Source: Methanomicrobia archaeon JdFR-19 (GTDB lineage: Archaea; Halobacteriota; Methanosarcinia; DSM-18856; Methermicoccaceae). From it: 64,000 nt of DNA. This document shows positions 54,667 through 63,855 of the stretch, one piece after another. A program made the position numbers and the translations under genes. The stretch lies in NCBI GenBank assembly GCA_002010075.1, contig MTMG01000018.1:1-64000 (forward strand), given 5' to 3'. Below the pieces are notes generated by a model. It worked only from the letters and a program-made list of their open reading frames with translations. It had not been told where the DNA came from and made no database searches. The stretch's first letter is position 1; each line of letters begins with the position of its first letter.

Positions 54667-55938
54667 TTACTTCTTCTCCTTTATGTCTATAACCATTCCG
54701 GCAGCTATTGTTTGACCCATATCCCTTATGGCAAACCTCCCAAGTTGTGGTATTTCTTTAACTTTCTCAATTACAAGAGGTCTCGTGGGCTTTACCCTTA
54801 CAACGGCCGCATCACCCGTCTTTATGAAGTCTGGATTCTCTTCCTTGACCTGTCCGGTTCTTGGGTCAAGTTTCTTCTCTATTGCAAGGATTGTGCATGC
54901 CACCTGTGCTGTGTGGCAGTGGAACACTGGTGTGTATCCTACAGTTATGGCAGTTGGATGTTGTAGAACAACTATCTGTGCTGTGAATTCGTCAGCGACG
55001 GTTGGTGGGTTTTCAGGATGTCCGCATACATCTCCTCTGCGTATATCTTTCTTGCCAACACCTCTTACGTTGAAACCAATATTGTCACCTGGAATTGCTT
55101 CTGGTATCTCTTGATGATGCATCTCTATCGACTTTACTTCACCACCGATGCCGGGTGGCATGAAGACAACTTTGTCTCCTTTCTTGAGTTTACCTGTCTC
55201 TACTCTACCCACTGGGACAGTACCAACGCCCGAAATTGAATAGACATCTTGAACTGGGATTCTAAGTGGCAAGTCTATTGGTTTCTCTGGCTCCTTCAAT
55301 ATATCAAGTGCCTCGACAACTGTCGGACCATCGTACCAAGGCATTTTATCGCTTCTGTTCACTACATTGTCTCCTTCCCATGAAGAAGCTGGTATGAATG
55401 GTATCTCATCTACTTTGTATCCTACCATCCTCAACAAGTTGGCAACGTCCTTCTTCACTTCTTCGTATCTTTTCTGGTCATAATCTATGGTGTCCATCTT
55501 GTTGATGACAACAATGAGCTGATTGATTCCAAGCGTTCTTGCAAGGAATACATGTTCTTTTGTCTGAGCCATTACACCATCCTTAGCATCTACCACGAGT
55601 ATTGCTGCGTCTGCCTGTGAAGCGCCTGTTATCATGTTCTTCACGAAGTCCCTATGCCCCGGACAGTCGACGATTGTAAAGTAGTACTTGTCAGTCTCGA
55701 ACTTCTTATGTGCGATGTCGATGGTGATGCCTCGCTCTCTTTCCTCTTTCAACGAGTCCATGACCCATGCAAAAACGAAAGATTCCTTTCCCTTCGCCTT
55801 CGCCTCCTGTTTGAACTTCTCTATGATGTGTGGCGGCACAACACCTGTATCATAGAGTAGTCTCCCCACTAATGTTGACTTTCCGTGGTCTATGTGGCCA
55901 ATGATCGCCAAATTCATGTGTGGTTTCTCTGCTGGCAT
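54667..55938 (-). CDS. tuf: Elongation factor 1-alpha
   Basis: The 423-residue GTPase that brings aminoacyl-tRNA to the ribosome. G1 [10 protein letters not shown]3 DCPGHRD, G4 NKMD; domains 2 and 3 include [13 protein letters not shown] and the C-terminal [16 protein letters not shown] very strong ribosome-binding site (GGAGGATGTGA) precedes the ATG, fitting a highly expressed gene. In this organism it would also have to deliver any amber-decoding tRNA. Confidence 0.97.
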   Translation of the reverse strand: MPAEKPHMNLAIIGHIDHGKSTLVGRLLYDTGVVPPHIIEKFKQEAKAKGKESFVFAWVMDSLKEERERGITIDIAHKKFETDKYYFTIVDCPGHRDFVKNMITGASQADAAILVVDAKDGVMAQTKEHVFLARTLGINQLIVVINKMDTIDYDQKRYEEVKKDVANLLRMVGYKVDEIPFIPASSWEGDNVVNRSDKMPWYDGPTVVEALDILKEPEKPIDLPLRIPVQDVYSISGVGTVPVGRVETGKLKKGDKVVFMPPGIGGEVKSIEMHHQEIPEAIPGDNIGFNVRGVGKKDIRRGDVCGHPENPPTVADEFTAQIVVLQHPTAITVGYTPVFHCHTAQVACTILAIEKKLDPRTGQVKEENPDFIKTGDAAVVRVKPTRPLVIEKVKEIPQLGRFAIRDMGQTIAAGMVIDIKEKK

Positions 55939-55988
55939 CTTTCACATCCTCCTTTATAGTCTGTTGCACACTAATGATGTATCTATTC

Positions 55989-57257
55989 TTAAAGGTTTCT
56001 CTCAATTTCACGGAGTATTTCTTTAGCCCTGTCTATCCTTATAACTCCCTCCTTTACCATGATTTCTGCAACCTTGTCAATGTTCTCGCCTTCTGCACCA
56101 GCCGCGATTGCGATATTTCTTGCGTGCAGTTCCATGTGTCCCCTCTGAATGCCTTCGGTCGCAAGAGCTCTCAAAGCTGCAAAATTCTGGGCAAGACCAA
56201 CAGCCGCAATAACCTCTCCAAATTCCTTCGCAGTTTTGACACCCAATATTTTCAGACTTATCTGTGCAATCGGATGTGTTCGTGTTGCACCTCCAACGAT
56301 TCCAACCGCAACGGGTAATTCAATGCTTCCAACGAGGTTGCCTTCCTTGTTTTTCTCCCAATGTGTGAGTGGACGATACCATCCATCTGAGGCAGCATAG
56401 GAGTGTGCCCCAGCCTCTATTGCTCGGGTGTCATTACCAGTTGCAAGCACAACAGCACTCACGCCATTCATAACTCCCTTATTGTGTGTTGCGGCTCTGT
56501 ATGGGTCAAAAAGTGCCATTGTATATGCATCGAGGATTCTATCAACAGCCTCTTCTCCCCCAATGACGTCTTTTCTGAAAACGGCAGTAGCTCTTGCAAG
56601 TCTTTTATCTGCAAGATTTGATATAATTCTGAGGACTGCTTTTCCACCGCTTATCTCTTCAAGCAGAGGTGCAACGCTCTCTGCCATTGTATTAACTGCA
56701 TTCGCACCCATTGCATCTCTACAATCGACGAGCAGATGCGTGATTACCATCCCCCCTCTTGGTGTGTCCAACACCCTCACCTCTATGTCTTTCACACCGC
56801 CACCAAAATTAACAAGCACGGGGTCCTTGCTGTTTGCTAGTTCGATTATTTCATCTTTTGCTTTCAATATGTCCATTTTCGCTCTAAATGGGTCAGGTAT
56901 GCCAACAAGTTGTATCTGTCCAATCATAACTGGATCGGTACTGCTTGTGATGAATCCTCCTCCCTCTCTTGCCATCTTTGCACCATTGCTTGCTGCAGCT
57001 ACAACTGAAGGTTCTTCAATCGCCATTGGAATCAGATAATCTCTGCCGTTGATTAGAAAGTTCACAGCAATGCCGAGTGGAAGCTCGGTTGTGCCAACAA
57101 CGTTTTCAATCATTCTATCTGCCACCTGTATATCAAGTGCACCGGTCTTTTTCAGCATTTCACATTCTTCGTCTGTTAATTCCGCAAATTCCCTAACAAA
57201 ATCCAATCTTTTTTCGATATCCATCTTGTAAAAGCCAGATACTCTGGATGTCTTCAT
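55989..57257 (-). CDS. hmgA: HMG-CoA reductase, class II type
   Basis: A 422-residue enzyme making mevalonate for isoprenoid lipids. [44 protein letters not shown] carries the catalytic Glu; [12 protein letters not shown] the Asp/nucleotide region; THNKGVMNG the Lys; [10 protein letters not shown] the C-terminal His. This pattern is that of class II (Pseudomonas, Archaeoglobus, Thermoplasma) rather than the class I enzyme of most archaea. The ATG at 57257 lies about 34 bases from a shared TATA element. Confidence 0.92.
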   Translation of the reverse strand: MKTSRVSGFYKMDIEKRLDFVREFAELTDEECEMLKKTGALDIQVADRMIENVVGTTELPLGIAVNFLINGRDYLIPMAIEEPSVVAAASNGAKMAREGGGFITSSTDPVMIGQIQLVGIPDPFRAKMDILKAKDEIIELANSKDPVLVNFGGGVKDIEVRVLDTPRGGMVITHLLVDCRDAMGANAVNTMAESVAPLLEEISGGKAVLRIISNLADKRLARATAVFRKDVIGGEEAVDRILDAYTMALFDPYRAATHNKGVMNGVSAVVLATGNDTRAIEAGAHSYAASDGWYRPLTHWEKNKEGNLVGSIELPVAVGIVGGATRTHPIAQISLKILGVKTAKEFGEVIAAVGLAQNFAALRALATEGIQRGHMELHARNIAIAAGAEGENIDKVAEIMVKEGVIRIDRAKEILREIERNL

Positions 57258-57285
57258 AACGACCACAATATTACTTCTCTCAAAG

Positions 57286-57295
57286 TCTATATAAG
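57286..57295. promoter_or_regulatory. Shared TATA element between hmgA and the cobZ-like gene
   Basis: TCTATATAAG reads as TATA on both strands and is almost exactly midway, about 34 bases from each ATG (57257 minus and 57325 plus). Confidence 0.55.
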
Positions 57296-57324
57296 TAGAT
57301 GTTGATGTTGATAGTGGTGTGGGA

Positions 57325-57783
57325 ATGGAAAAAGTATGGAGCATGTTAAAGAGATTCGGAGTAACAAAGGAAAACGTGATAGAGAGTGCTTTGATGTTGT
57401 ATGTTCCACATCCTGGTGTTGAGACAAAAGAAAGAGCGAAAAAGGTCTTTGAGAAGGAAATGGAACTGGCACTATCTGACTCAAATATAGCCGTTCTGAT
57501 ATATGCTGGTGCACTTCTGGAGGAAGCGGGTGAGAAAAGGAAACTACCTATTCCTCATGAATGGTACTCTGCTGACATGACATGCATGGTTGCAGATGAG
57601 GTTCTTGGAATTGCAATTGCACAATACATCGGAGGGACAAAGGGCGTATTTGAATATATGAGATTTGACAGACATAAACCAGGAATTCTGTCAAAGCTCG
57701 GTCCGTTTATGGATGATGTGATTGGGGGACTCATAGGTGGTGTGTCAGCGAATATGTACACAAGGGGGCAGAGAAATGGATAA
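57325..57783 (+). CDS. PgpA-fold phosphatase, alpha-ribazole phosphatase (CobZ)-like
   Basis: A 152-residue protein of the phosphatidylglycerophosphatase A fold. [13 protein letters not shown] and [44 protein letters not shown]-type motifs carry acidic residues, and it ends in a Gly-rich [12 protein letters not shown]. In Methanosarcina such a protein is CobZ, acting late in cobamide synthesis; a lipid phosphatase role is the alternative. Its TAA lies within the ATGGATAA overlap with the M24 gene. Confidence 0.7.
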   Translation: MEKVWSMLKRFGVTKENVIESALMLYVPHPGVETKERAKKVFEKEMELALSDSNIAVLIYAGALLEEAGEKRKLPIPHEWYSADMTCMVADEVLGIAIAQYIGGTKGVFEYMRFDRHKPGILSKLGPFMDDVIGGLIGGVSANMYTRGQRNG

Positions 57784-58894
57784 GGCTGAAAAAATAAGAG
57801 ATGCAATGATGTCAATGGATGTCGATGCTCTCGTTATGGTGGGCGTGCCATCAAAGGATGCAAACATATACTATTCGACAGAATTTCTTTCCCACGATAC
57901 TGTATTTTACTTATGTACACACTCGTCAGAAAAACTGGCAGTACCAAATATGGAGCTTGAAAGAGCCATAAAAGAATCGAGAGTTGAAGATGTTGTATCC
58001 TTTTCAAAATCATCGTCTGTTTTATCCGAACTTGTCAAAGGACTGAATGAAGTTTGCATTCCGAGAGAGTTTCCCGTCTATCTTGCTGATAAACTAAGGA
58101 ATGAAGTTAATGTAAAGGTTGTGAAGAATCCCGTCCTCGCATCAAGAGAATGTAAAGGCGATAAGGAAATTGTCATGATGAAAGAGACCACGAAAATAGC
58201 AGAGGGAGCAATATCCCGTGCGATAGATATGATACACGAAAGTAAACCAACTGATGAGGGGCTTGTATTTGAAGGTACTCTTTTAACATCTGAATTTGTT
58301 AGAACTGAGATCGAAACCCATCTGCTCAAGAAAGGGTGTTTTTCAGACGGAACAATAGTCGCAGGTGGTAGAATATCTTCAATCCCCCACTGCACAGGAA
58401 GGGGAAGATTGTTTCCAGACGAGCCAATCATCATCGATGTATTCCCAATGAACAAGGATAACAGGTACTACTCAGACATCACAAGAAGTGTTGTCAAGTT
58501 ATGGAAAGGTGGAAAAAAGGTTGAGAGGATTGTCTCGATGTATAATGCTGTTTTGGATGCACAACATACTGCCCTATCGCTTGTCAAAGAAGGTGTAAAG
58601 TGTGAGGAGGTGTATGAATGTGTGAAGAGAAGATTAATCGAAAAGGGTTTTGATGCTCCTGAAAAGGGCTCGGAAGGATTTATCCATTCTGCTGGACATG
58701 GTGTTGGACTTGAAGTCCATGAGTCGCCTTCTATCGGGAAAAACAAAGATGTCCTGAAAGATGGCATGGTCATCACAATTGAGCCGGGTTTGTATTACCG
58801 TGATGTTGGGGGGGTGAGGATGGAAGACATCGTGGTTGTGAGAGAGAATGGATACGAACGGCTCTCAACACTATCAACACCTTTCCTCCTGTAA
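57776..58894 (+). CDS. M24-family aminopeptidase (Xaa-Pro type)
   Basis: A 372-residue two-metal peptidase with an N-terminal creatinase-like domain (about 1-130). The pita-bread domain has metal ligands in IIIDVFPMNKDNRYYSDITRS, HSAGHGVGLEVHESP, ITIEPGLYY and VRMEDIVVV. Most like Xaa-Pro aminopeptidases/dipeptidases. ATG 57776 overlaps the cobZ-like stop; the C-terminus overlaps the convergent trmY by 21 bases. Confidence 0.88.
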   Translation: MDKAEKIRDAMMSMDVDALVMVGVPSKDANIYYSTEFLSHDTVFYLCTHSSEKLAVPNMELERAIKESRVEDVVSFSKSSSVLSELVKGLNEVCIPREFPVYLADKLRNEVNVKVVKNPVLASRECKGDKEIVMMKETTKIAEGAISRAIDMIHESKPTDEGLVFEGTLLTSEFVRTEIETHLLKKGCFSDGTIVAGGRISSIPHCTGRGRLFPDEPIIIDVFPMNKDNRYYSDITRSVVKLWKGGKKVERIVSMYNAVLDAQHTALSLVKEGVKCEEVYECVKRRLIEKGFDAPEKGSEGFIHSAGHGVGLEVHESPSIGKNKDVLKDGMVITIEPGLYYRDVGGVRMEDIVVVRENGYERLSTLSTPFLL

Positions 58895-59485
58895 CCTATC
58901 GAGCTCATTCAATACTATCACTATACACTGGTCTGCATGAAGAGACAAAGGACTTACTGATACACATTCGGTACATTTCTTTCTAACAAGGTTCTTTTGA
59001 GGACTTGTGAGACCTAAATGGTCACCAAGTACAAAACTGATATCTCCTTTCAGTTCAACATTCCTAATATCCTTCCCACCCTCATCTAAAAGAAATATTT
59101 CCCCCTTTTCTGATAAATCATCAAGGATTTCATCCAAAGTTAGTCTGGATACAAATACGCCAGGTGTTGATGTTATCCAGCTTCTTGATACTTTCAGTGA
59201 AAGTGCTTTTTTTATGAGTGAAGCTGTACTTCTTTCATCAGGACTCAAGTACTTCATATGGTCTCCCTTGAACAACAATGTTTTTGGTGGATCTGGCTCA
59301 CCCAGCATGTGAATGTAGAGTGATATGTTATTCCTGATACCATGAGACAACAGAAGGGAGGAGGTTACACATCTGCATGCAACATCCATCCTCCCCGCAC
59401 CTGGAAGGTCATTTAGTGAAAAATCACCGCTCGTTCGCATGCTATTTCCGACCAATAAGAAATTACAACGCCATACGCACATCAA
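58874..59485 (-). CDS. trmY: tRNA (pseudouridine(54)-N1)-methyltransferase
   Basis: A 203-residue SPOUT-class enzyme making m1Psi at tRNA position 54. The pattern TSGDFSLNDLPGAGRMDVACRCV, NISLYIHMLGEPDPPKTLLFKGDHMKYLSPDERSTASLI and the knot region DISFVLGDHLGLT are diagnostic. The first residues (WRCNFLLVGN) are the expected first strand, so the start is 59485 or the next codon at 59482. Confidence 0.92.
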   Translation of the reverse strand: MMCVWRCNFLLVGNSMRTSGDFSLNDLPGAGRMDVACRCVTSSLLLSHGIRNNISLYIHMLGEPDPPKTLLFKGDHMKYLSPDERSTASLIKKALSLKVSRSWITSTPGVFVSRLTLDEILDDLSEKGEIFLLDEGGKDIRNVELKGDISFVLGDHLGLTSPQKNLVRKKCTECVSVSPLSLHADQCIVIVLNELDRLQEERC

Positions 59486-59521
59486 AAAGATATTTCAATA
59501 TGTAGTAGATTATACTTTCTC

Positions 59522-59659
59522 ATGCCAAAATCCAAGAGAAGAGAACTTGAGAGGAAAGGAGAGAACAAACTCAAAGGACTTGAGAAAAAGCTGATAGAAG
59601 AGAGTTTGGAAGGGATAGATGAAGAATTAGAGGAAATGGAGGAGGAAGAGATAATTTGA
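59522..59659 (+). CDS. Small charged protein, unknown
   Basis: A 45-residue open frame beginning MPKSKRRELERKGENKLKG and turning strongly acidic (LEEMEEEEII) at the C-terminus; helical throughout. No family recognised. It is probably real because its stop overlaps the start of the ThiS/SAMP-like gene (TTGA), and its own sequence supplies that gene's GGAGGAGG ribosome-binding site. Confidence 0.6.
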   Translation: MPKSKRRELERKGENKLKGLEKKLIEESLEGIDEELEEMEEEEII

Positions 59660-59862
59660 AGACAAGGTTGAAAGTGATAATGCCAGATGGTGAGACATTT
59701 GAATTAAAAACAGATGATTTTTCAAGCTATGAGGAGGTTCTTTAGAGTTTAAAGATAAACCCGGAGACCCATCTGATAATCAAAAATGGTAAAGCTGTTC
59801 CCACAGATGCAAAACCTACGAGTGGTGAGTTGAAAATATTGCGGGTTGTTTCTGGAGGTTAA
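59656..59862 (+). CDS. ThiS/MoaD/SAMP-like ubiquitin-fold protein with C-terminal Gly-Gly (in-frame TAG at codon 30)
   Basis: A 68-residue beta-grasp protein: LKVIMPDGETFELKTDDFSSYEEVL, then TAG (59743-59745). It continues SLKINPETHLIIKNGKAVP, ELKILRVVSGG and TAA. The ending in Gly-Gly is the thiocarboxylate/conjugation tail of sulfur carriers and SAMP modifiers. TAG falls in the helix between strands 2 and 3, so the fold is complete only if it is read through. TTG start with GGAGGAGG upstream. Confidence 0.82.
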
Positions 59863-59875
59863 TTCTTTGGTTTCC

Positions 59876-60568
59876 TCATTTTTTTATGAACTCTATTATC
59901 CCCTCTATCATTCTCCTCCCGTCCTCAGACCCTAACAAACTATTGCATGCTCTTTCTGGATGAGGCATGAGTCCCATTACATTCTTACTCTCATTCAGTA
60001 TACCGGCAATGTTCTCTACCGAACCATTTGGATTTGCTGATGCGTTCGGCTCTCCATTCTCATCCACATATCTAAGGGCGATAAGATTTGATGCATTCAA
60101 CCTTTCCAATCCCTCTTTGGTGTGGTAATATCTTCCCTCTTTATGAGCAATAGGTATGCGGATAAGTTCACCCACATCGAATTTGGATGTAAAAGGAGAC
60201 TCGTTCTCCTCAACTCTCAATGTACACCACTTGCATATGAACTTTGGATATTCGTTAATCATTAAAGCGCCCTCGAGGAGGAGTGATTCTGTGAGAACTT
60301 GAAAACCATTACATATTCCCAATATGGGCACGCCATCTTCAGCCATATCCCTCACAACATCCATTACAGGAGTTCTTGCAGCAATAGCACCAGCTCTTAG
60401 ATAATCTCCATACGAAAAACCACCCGGAATCACGACCGCATCACACATTCTCAGACTGCCAACATCCTTGTACCATATTATCTCTGCAGGACACCCCAAC
60501 TACTCAAACACAAATTTGACATCTCTATCACAATTTGTACCCCCAAAACTGATGACGCCCACCCTCAT
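59876..60568 (-). CDS. purQ: FGAM synthase glutaminase subunit PurQ (in-frame TAG at codon 23)
   Basis: The 230-residue glutaminase that supplies ammonia to PurL. From ATG 60568 the frame reads MRVGVISFGGTNCDRDV, crosses TAG at 60502-60500, and continues LGCPAEIIWYKDVGSL, the normal PurQ N-terminus. The nucleophile Cys is in ILGICNGFQVL and the His/Glu in MPHPERA. ATG overlaps the purS stop (ATGA). Beginning after the TAG would remove the first beta strand of the amidotransferase fold. Confidence 0.93.
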
Positions 60569-60816
60569 CCCTTCACCTCAAGTGTGTAGGAATAATCATG
60601 GATAATGGGATTTGATAACAATTTTCTGCACATCTCTTCAATCTTATTTTCTGCCTCTTCGTCATCCTCTGCTTCGAACAGAACATAATATTTTTTGGCA
60701 CTTGAAACCTCTTCAACTGAAAATCCAAGATTTCTAAGAGCTCTGGTTATCGTCATCCCTTCTGGGTCTCTCACACCTTTTTTCAACTTAATTGTAACAT
60801 CAGCCAAGTAACGCAT
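60565..60816 (-). CDS. purS: FGAM synthase subunit PurS
   Basis: An 83-residue small subunit bridging PurQ and PurL. RYLADVTIKLKKGVRDPEGMTITRALRNLGF and a C-terminal NPIIHDYSYTLEV are typical. ATG 60816 is preferred to a GTG at 60831 because PurS starts at this residue; GGTGGT lies upstream. It overlaps purQ by four bases. Confidence 0.92.
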   Translation of the reverse strand: MRYLADVTIKLKKGVRDPEGMTITRALRNLGFSVEEVSSAKKYYVLFEAEDDEEAENKIEEMCRKLLSNPIIHDYSYTLEVKG

Positions 60817-60874
60817 GAGTTCAGATACCACCTAAACAAATAAGTTTTTTTGTAATTGGATTAGAGTTGTTATC

Positions 60875-61888
60875 ATGGGAGTTGATTTGGGAGACTTATT
60901 TACGCCACATCAAATAAGGATGGACGAGTTATCAAAAAAAATTATAGCAATAGATGCCTACAACACCATTTATCAGTTTCTGAGCATTATAAGACAGAGG
61001 GATGGCACTCCTCTCATGGACTCAAGAGGAAGGATAACCTCTCATCTCTCTGGAGTACTCTACAGAACATCAAACTTCATGGAATATGGTATAAAGCCAG
61101 TTTATATATTCGATGGTGAACCACCCATCTTCAAAAAAGAGACAATTGAGGAGAGAGCAAGAAAAAGAGAGATGGCATATGAGCGGTGGATGGAAGCAAA
61201 AGAGCGGGGAGAGGAGACATTTGTGTATGCTCAAGCATCTGCAAAGGTGACTGATGAAATTGTGGAAGACGTAAAACATCTACTCGCCCTTATGGGAGTT
61301 CCGTACGTGATGGCACCTTCTGAAGGTGAGGCACAAGCTGCATATATGACGATAAAGGGAGATGCCCATTATGCAGCATCACAAGACTACGATTCACTTC
61401 TTTTCGGTGCAAAGAAAGCTATTAGAAATTTGGCAATAACTGGCAAGAGAAAACTCCCAAGAAAAAAAGTGTATGTTGAGGTAAAGCCAGAGGTAATTGA
61501 GCTGGAAAAAGAATTAAAACGACTTGAAATAACAAGAGAACAACTTATAGACATAGCAATACTTGTTGGAACTGACTATAATGAAGGAATAAAAGGTTTT
61601 GGTCCTAAAAAAGCCTATAACTTGATAAAGAAAGTGAGGAATTTGTATAAAGCTCTTGAAGAGATTGGATGTGAGGTCGAGAACGTCGATGAGATTAGAG
61701 AGTTTTTTATGCACCCACCAACAACCGATGATTATGCTCTCGAATGGAAGATACCTGAAAAAGATGGGATAATCGATTTTCTGTGTGGGGAAAGGGATTT
61801 CTCTGAAGAAAGGGTTGATGGAGCAGTTGAGAAGATGTTGATGGCACTCGAGAAGGATAAACAACAGACTCTCGACAGGTGGTTTTGA
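60875..61888 (+). CDS. fen: Flap endonuclease 1
   Basis: A 337-residue structure-specific nuclease removing Okazaki flaps. Active-site acidic residues lie in IAIDAYNTIYQFL, YIFDGEPP, APSEGEAQAAYM and ASQDYDSLLFG; then comes the H2TH motif LVGTDYNEGIKGFGPKKAY. The C-terminal PIP box QQTLDRWF binds PCNA. Its TGA overlaps the ATG of the cinA-like gene (TGATG). Confidence 0.96.
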   Translation: MGVDLGDLFTPHQIRMDELSKKIIAIDAYNTIYQFLSIIRQRDGTPLMDSRGRITSHLSGVLYRTSNFMEYGIKPVYIFDGEPPIFKKETIEERARKREMAYERWMEAKERGEETFVYAQASAKVTDEIVEDVKHLLALMGVPYVMAPSEGEAQAAYMTIKGDAHYAASQDYDSLLFGAKKAIRNLAITGKRKLPRKKVYVEVKPEVIELEKELKRLEITREQLIDIAILVGTDYNEGIKGFGPKKAYNLIKKVRNLYKALEEIGCEVENVDEIREFFMHPPTTDDYALEWKIPEKDGIIDFLCGERDFSEERVDGAVEKMLMALEKDKQQTLDRWF

Positions 61889-62583
61889 TGAAGACTTAGA
61901 TTATCTCGATAGGTGATGAGTTATTAAGAGGGGATACTCTCAACACAAATGCATCTTGGATTGCAAAAAAACTCTCTGAAAGAGGTATGGACATCGGTAA
62001 GATGCTGGTAATTCCAGATGATGTTGATGAGATATCTTCTTCGATAAGAGAATCAGACGAGGAGATAATAATCATCACGGGTGGGCTTGGCCCAACGCCA
62101 GATGATATGACAAGAGAAGGAGTTGCTGATGCTTTTGGTGATGTCTTGGTCATGAGAGAGGACCTTCTCGATGAGATGAGAGAGGTGCATGAGGTAACTA
62201 AAGACGCAGAAGTTATGGCTCAGCTACCCTCAAAGGCAGTGCCACTCAAAAATCCGGTTGGTTCAGCACCTGGATTTGTTATAGATGATAGAAACAAAGT
62301 GGTCTTTGTTCTTCCAGGAGTCCCAGAAGAGATGAGAGCAATGTTCGGTGATGTTTTGAGACACCTTGAGAAATTTGGTGAAAAAAAACATTATGTTGCG
62401 TACATTGAGACAACAAAACCAGAGGCGTCGATAGCATCAGAACTAAACGAATTCGTTAGAAGATTTCCATCTGTGAAGCTTGGTTCTTACCCGAAGGGGG
62501 AGTAGGTGTATATAAGGTTATCATCTCGAGATAAGAGCGAGTTGGAGAAAGCGGTAGAATGGCTCAAGAAACAAATAGAGTGA
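61888..62583 (+). CDS. CinA/MoaB-like molybdopterin-binding-fold protein with two in-frame TAG codons
   Basis: A 231-residue protein of the CinA N-terminal (MoCF) family. The frame reads ATG AAG ACT TAG ATT ATC: codon 4 is TAG (61897-61899), directly followed by IISIGDELLRGDTLNTNASWIAKKL. ITGGLGPTPDDMTREGVADAF and VLPGVPEEMRAMF are family hallmarks. A second TAG (62503-62505, codon 206) lies inside LGSYPKGE-TAG-VYIRLSSRDKSELE, again family-like, before TGA at 62581. The start overlaps fen (TGATG). Function of archaeal members is unclear. Confidence 0.87.
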
Positions 62584-62599
62584 TATAATAGAGTGATAT
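62574..62599 (+). repeat. 13-base tandem duplication
   Basis: AATAGAGTGATAT occurs twice head to tail. The first copy contains the cinA-like stop codon; the second lies in the gap before the glycosyltransferase ATG. It probably arose by a small slippage or duplication event. Confidence 0.85.
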
Positions 62600-62601
62600 G
62601 A

Positions 62602-63804
62602 ATGAGGGTTGGAATACTTGCACCAGAATTTGTTCCAGTTTGGGGGGGTGTAGGCTCTCATATACTTGATTTGGTCTCACACCTACCTGATGATGTAGAG
62701 GTATGTGTGATAACGGTCAGAAGAAGAATTCCGGGAACATCAGAATACATGGACAAAAAGGAGATTATCAACGAGGTTGGAAGGGATATAGACTTGGTGG
62801 AGCTTGCAACAGCAAAAGAGACATTTTTGTACAATGCAAAGTTTCAGTTCAATTGTTTTAGAGAGGTACCGTCTATCATAAAAGAGAAGAAAATAGATAT
62901 TCTGCATTCCCATTTTCCTCACATGTCTGACCTTCTTCTAAAATACACAAAGTTTAACCATCCTTCAATCACAACTGTTCATACGACCATTGGGGGGCAG
63001 GTTGAGGCTACTCGCTCGTCTGGTCTGAATTTTTCCGAACTCGAGCATTCAGAGAGAATGACGTTGATTTTGTCCCCTTTCCTGAAAATTGTTGAGAGAA
63101 GTTATATCAAACGAACAAAGAACTTCATAGCTGTGTCAAAGTGGATTGGGAATATTCTCAAACTTCACTATCGCGTAGATGGAGAGATATACGTGGTGCC
63201 GAATGGGGTCGACCCAAATGTTTTTGCTCCAAGAAATACACAAAAAAGCAGTGATTTACCAGTCGTATTATTCACGGGGAGGCTAATATCTGCGAAAGGT
63301 ATTCAGTATCTAATAGATGCAATGGAAAAAGTTATTTCAGAAGTAAAGACTCGTTTTGTTTTTGTTGGAGGTGGTGATCCAACCCCATACATTAAAAGAA
63401 TCGAGAGAAAGGGAATTTCTCGCAAATATTATGATTTTTTAGGATATATAAAGGAAAGAAGTCAGTTGATATCTGTGTATAATATGGCAGATGTATATGT
63501 TGCTCCAACGCTCTATGAGAATCTGCCCATAAGGATTTTGGAAGCTATGGCTTGTGAAAAACCTGTGATAGCAACAAGTGTGTGTGCAATTCCTGAAGTG
63601 ATTAAACATGGAGATAATGGATGGTTGATTCCCCCCGCAGATACAAAATCTCTTGAAGACGCTCTGATAACTCTCCTAAAAGATGAAGACCTTAGAAGGA
63701 AGCTCGGAAAAAGAGCAAGGAAAACGGTTGTTGAAAATTTCAACTGGAAAAAAATAGCAAGAGATACTGTCAACGTTTATGAAAGAGTTCTAAAAAACTT
63801 TTAA
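62602..63804 (+). CDS. GT4-type glycosyltransferase
   Basis: A 400-residue GT-B glycosyltransferase. N-terminal RVGILAPEFVPVWGGVGSHI acceptor domain; donor domain with VPNGVDPNVFAP, VLFTGRLISAKGIQYLIDAM, VYVAPTLYENLPIRILEAMACEKPVIAT with the donor-binding Glu, and NGWLIPPAD. It should add hexoses to glycans or lipids. It is a different lineage from the transferase at 4.8 kb, lacking the Cys-rich insert. Confidence 0.9.
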   Translation: MRVGILAPEFVPVWGGVGSHILDLVSHLPDDVEVCVITVRRRIPGTSEYMDKKEIINEVGRDIDLVELATAKETFLYNAKFQFNCFREVPSIIKEKKIDILHSHFPHMSDLLLKYTKFNHPSITTVHTTIGGQVEATRSSGLNFSELEHSERMTLILSPFLKIVERSYIKRTKNFIAVSKWIGNILKLHYRVDGEIYVVPNGVDPNVFAPRNTQKSSDLPVVLFTGRLISAKGIQYLIDAMEKVISEVKTRFVFVGGGDPTPYIKRIERKGISRKYYDFLGYIKERSQLISVYNMADVYVAPTLYENLPIRILEAMACEKPVIATSVCAIPEVIKHGDNGWLIPPADTKSLEDALITLLKDEDLRRKLGKRARKTVVENFNWKKIARDTVNVYERVLKNF

Positions 63805-63855
63805 TCCATCAATTTAGGGAGAATAGATATAACAGATACAATACCAATCAAATTT

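Noticed and set aside
59876-60499. PurQ starting at TTG 60499
   Set aside because: This would lack the first strand of the amidotransferase fold; the ATG at 60568 overlapping purS is the natural start.
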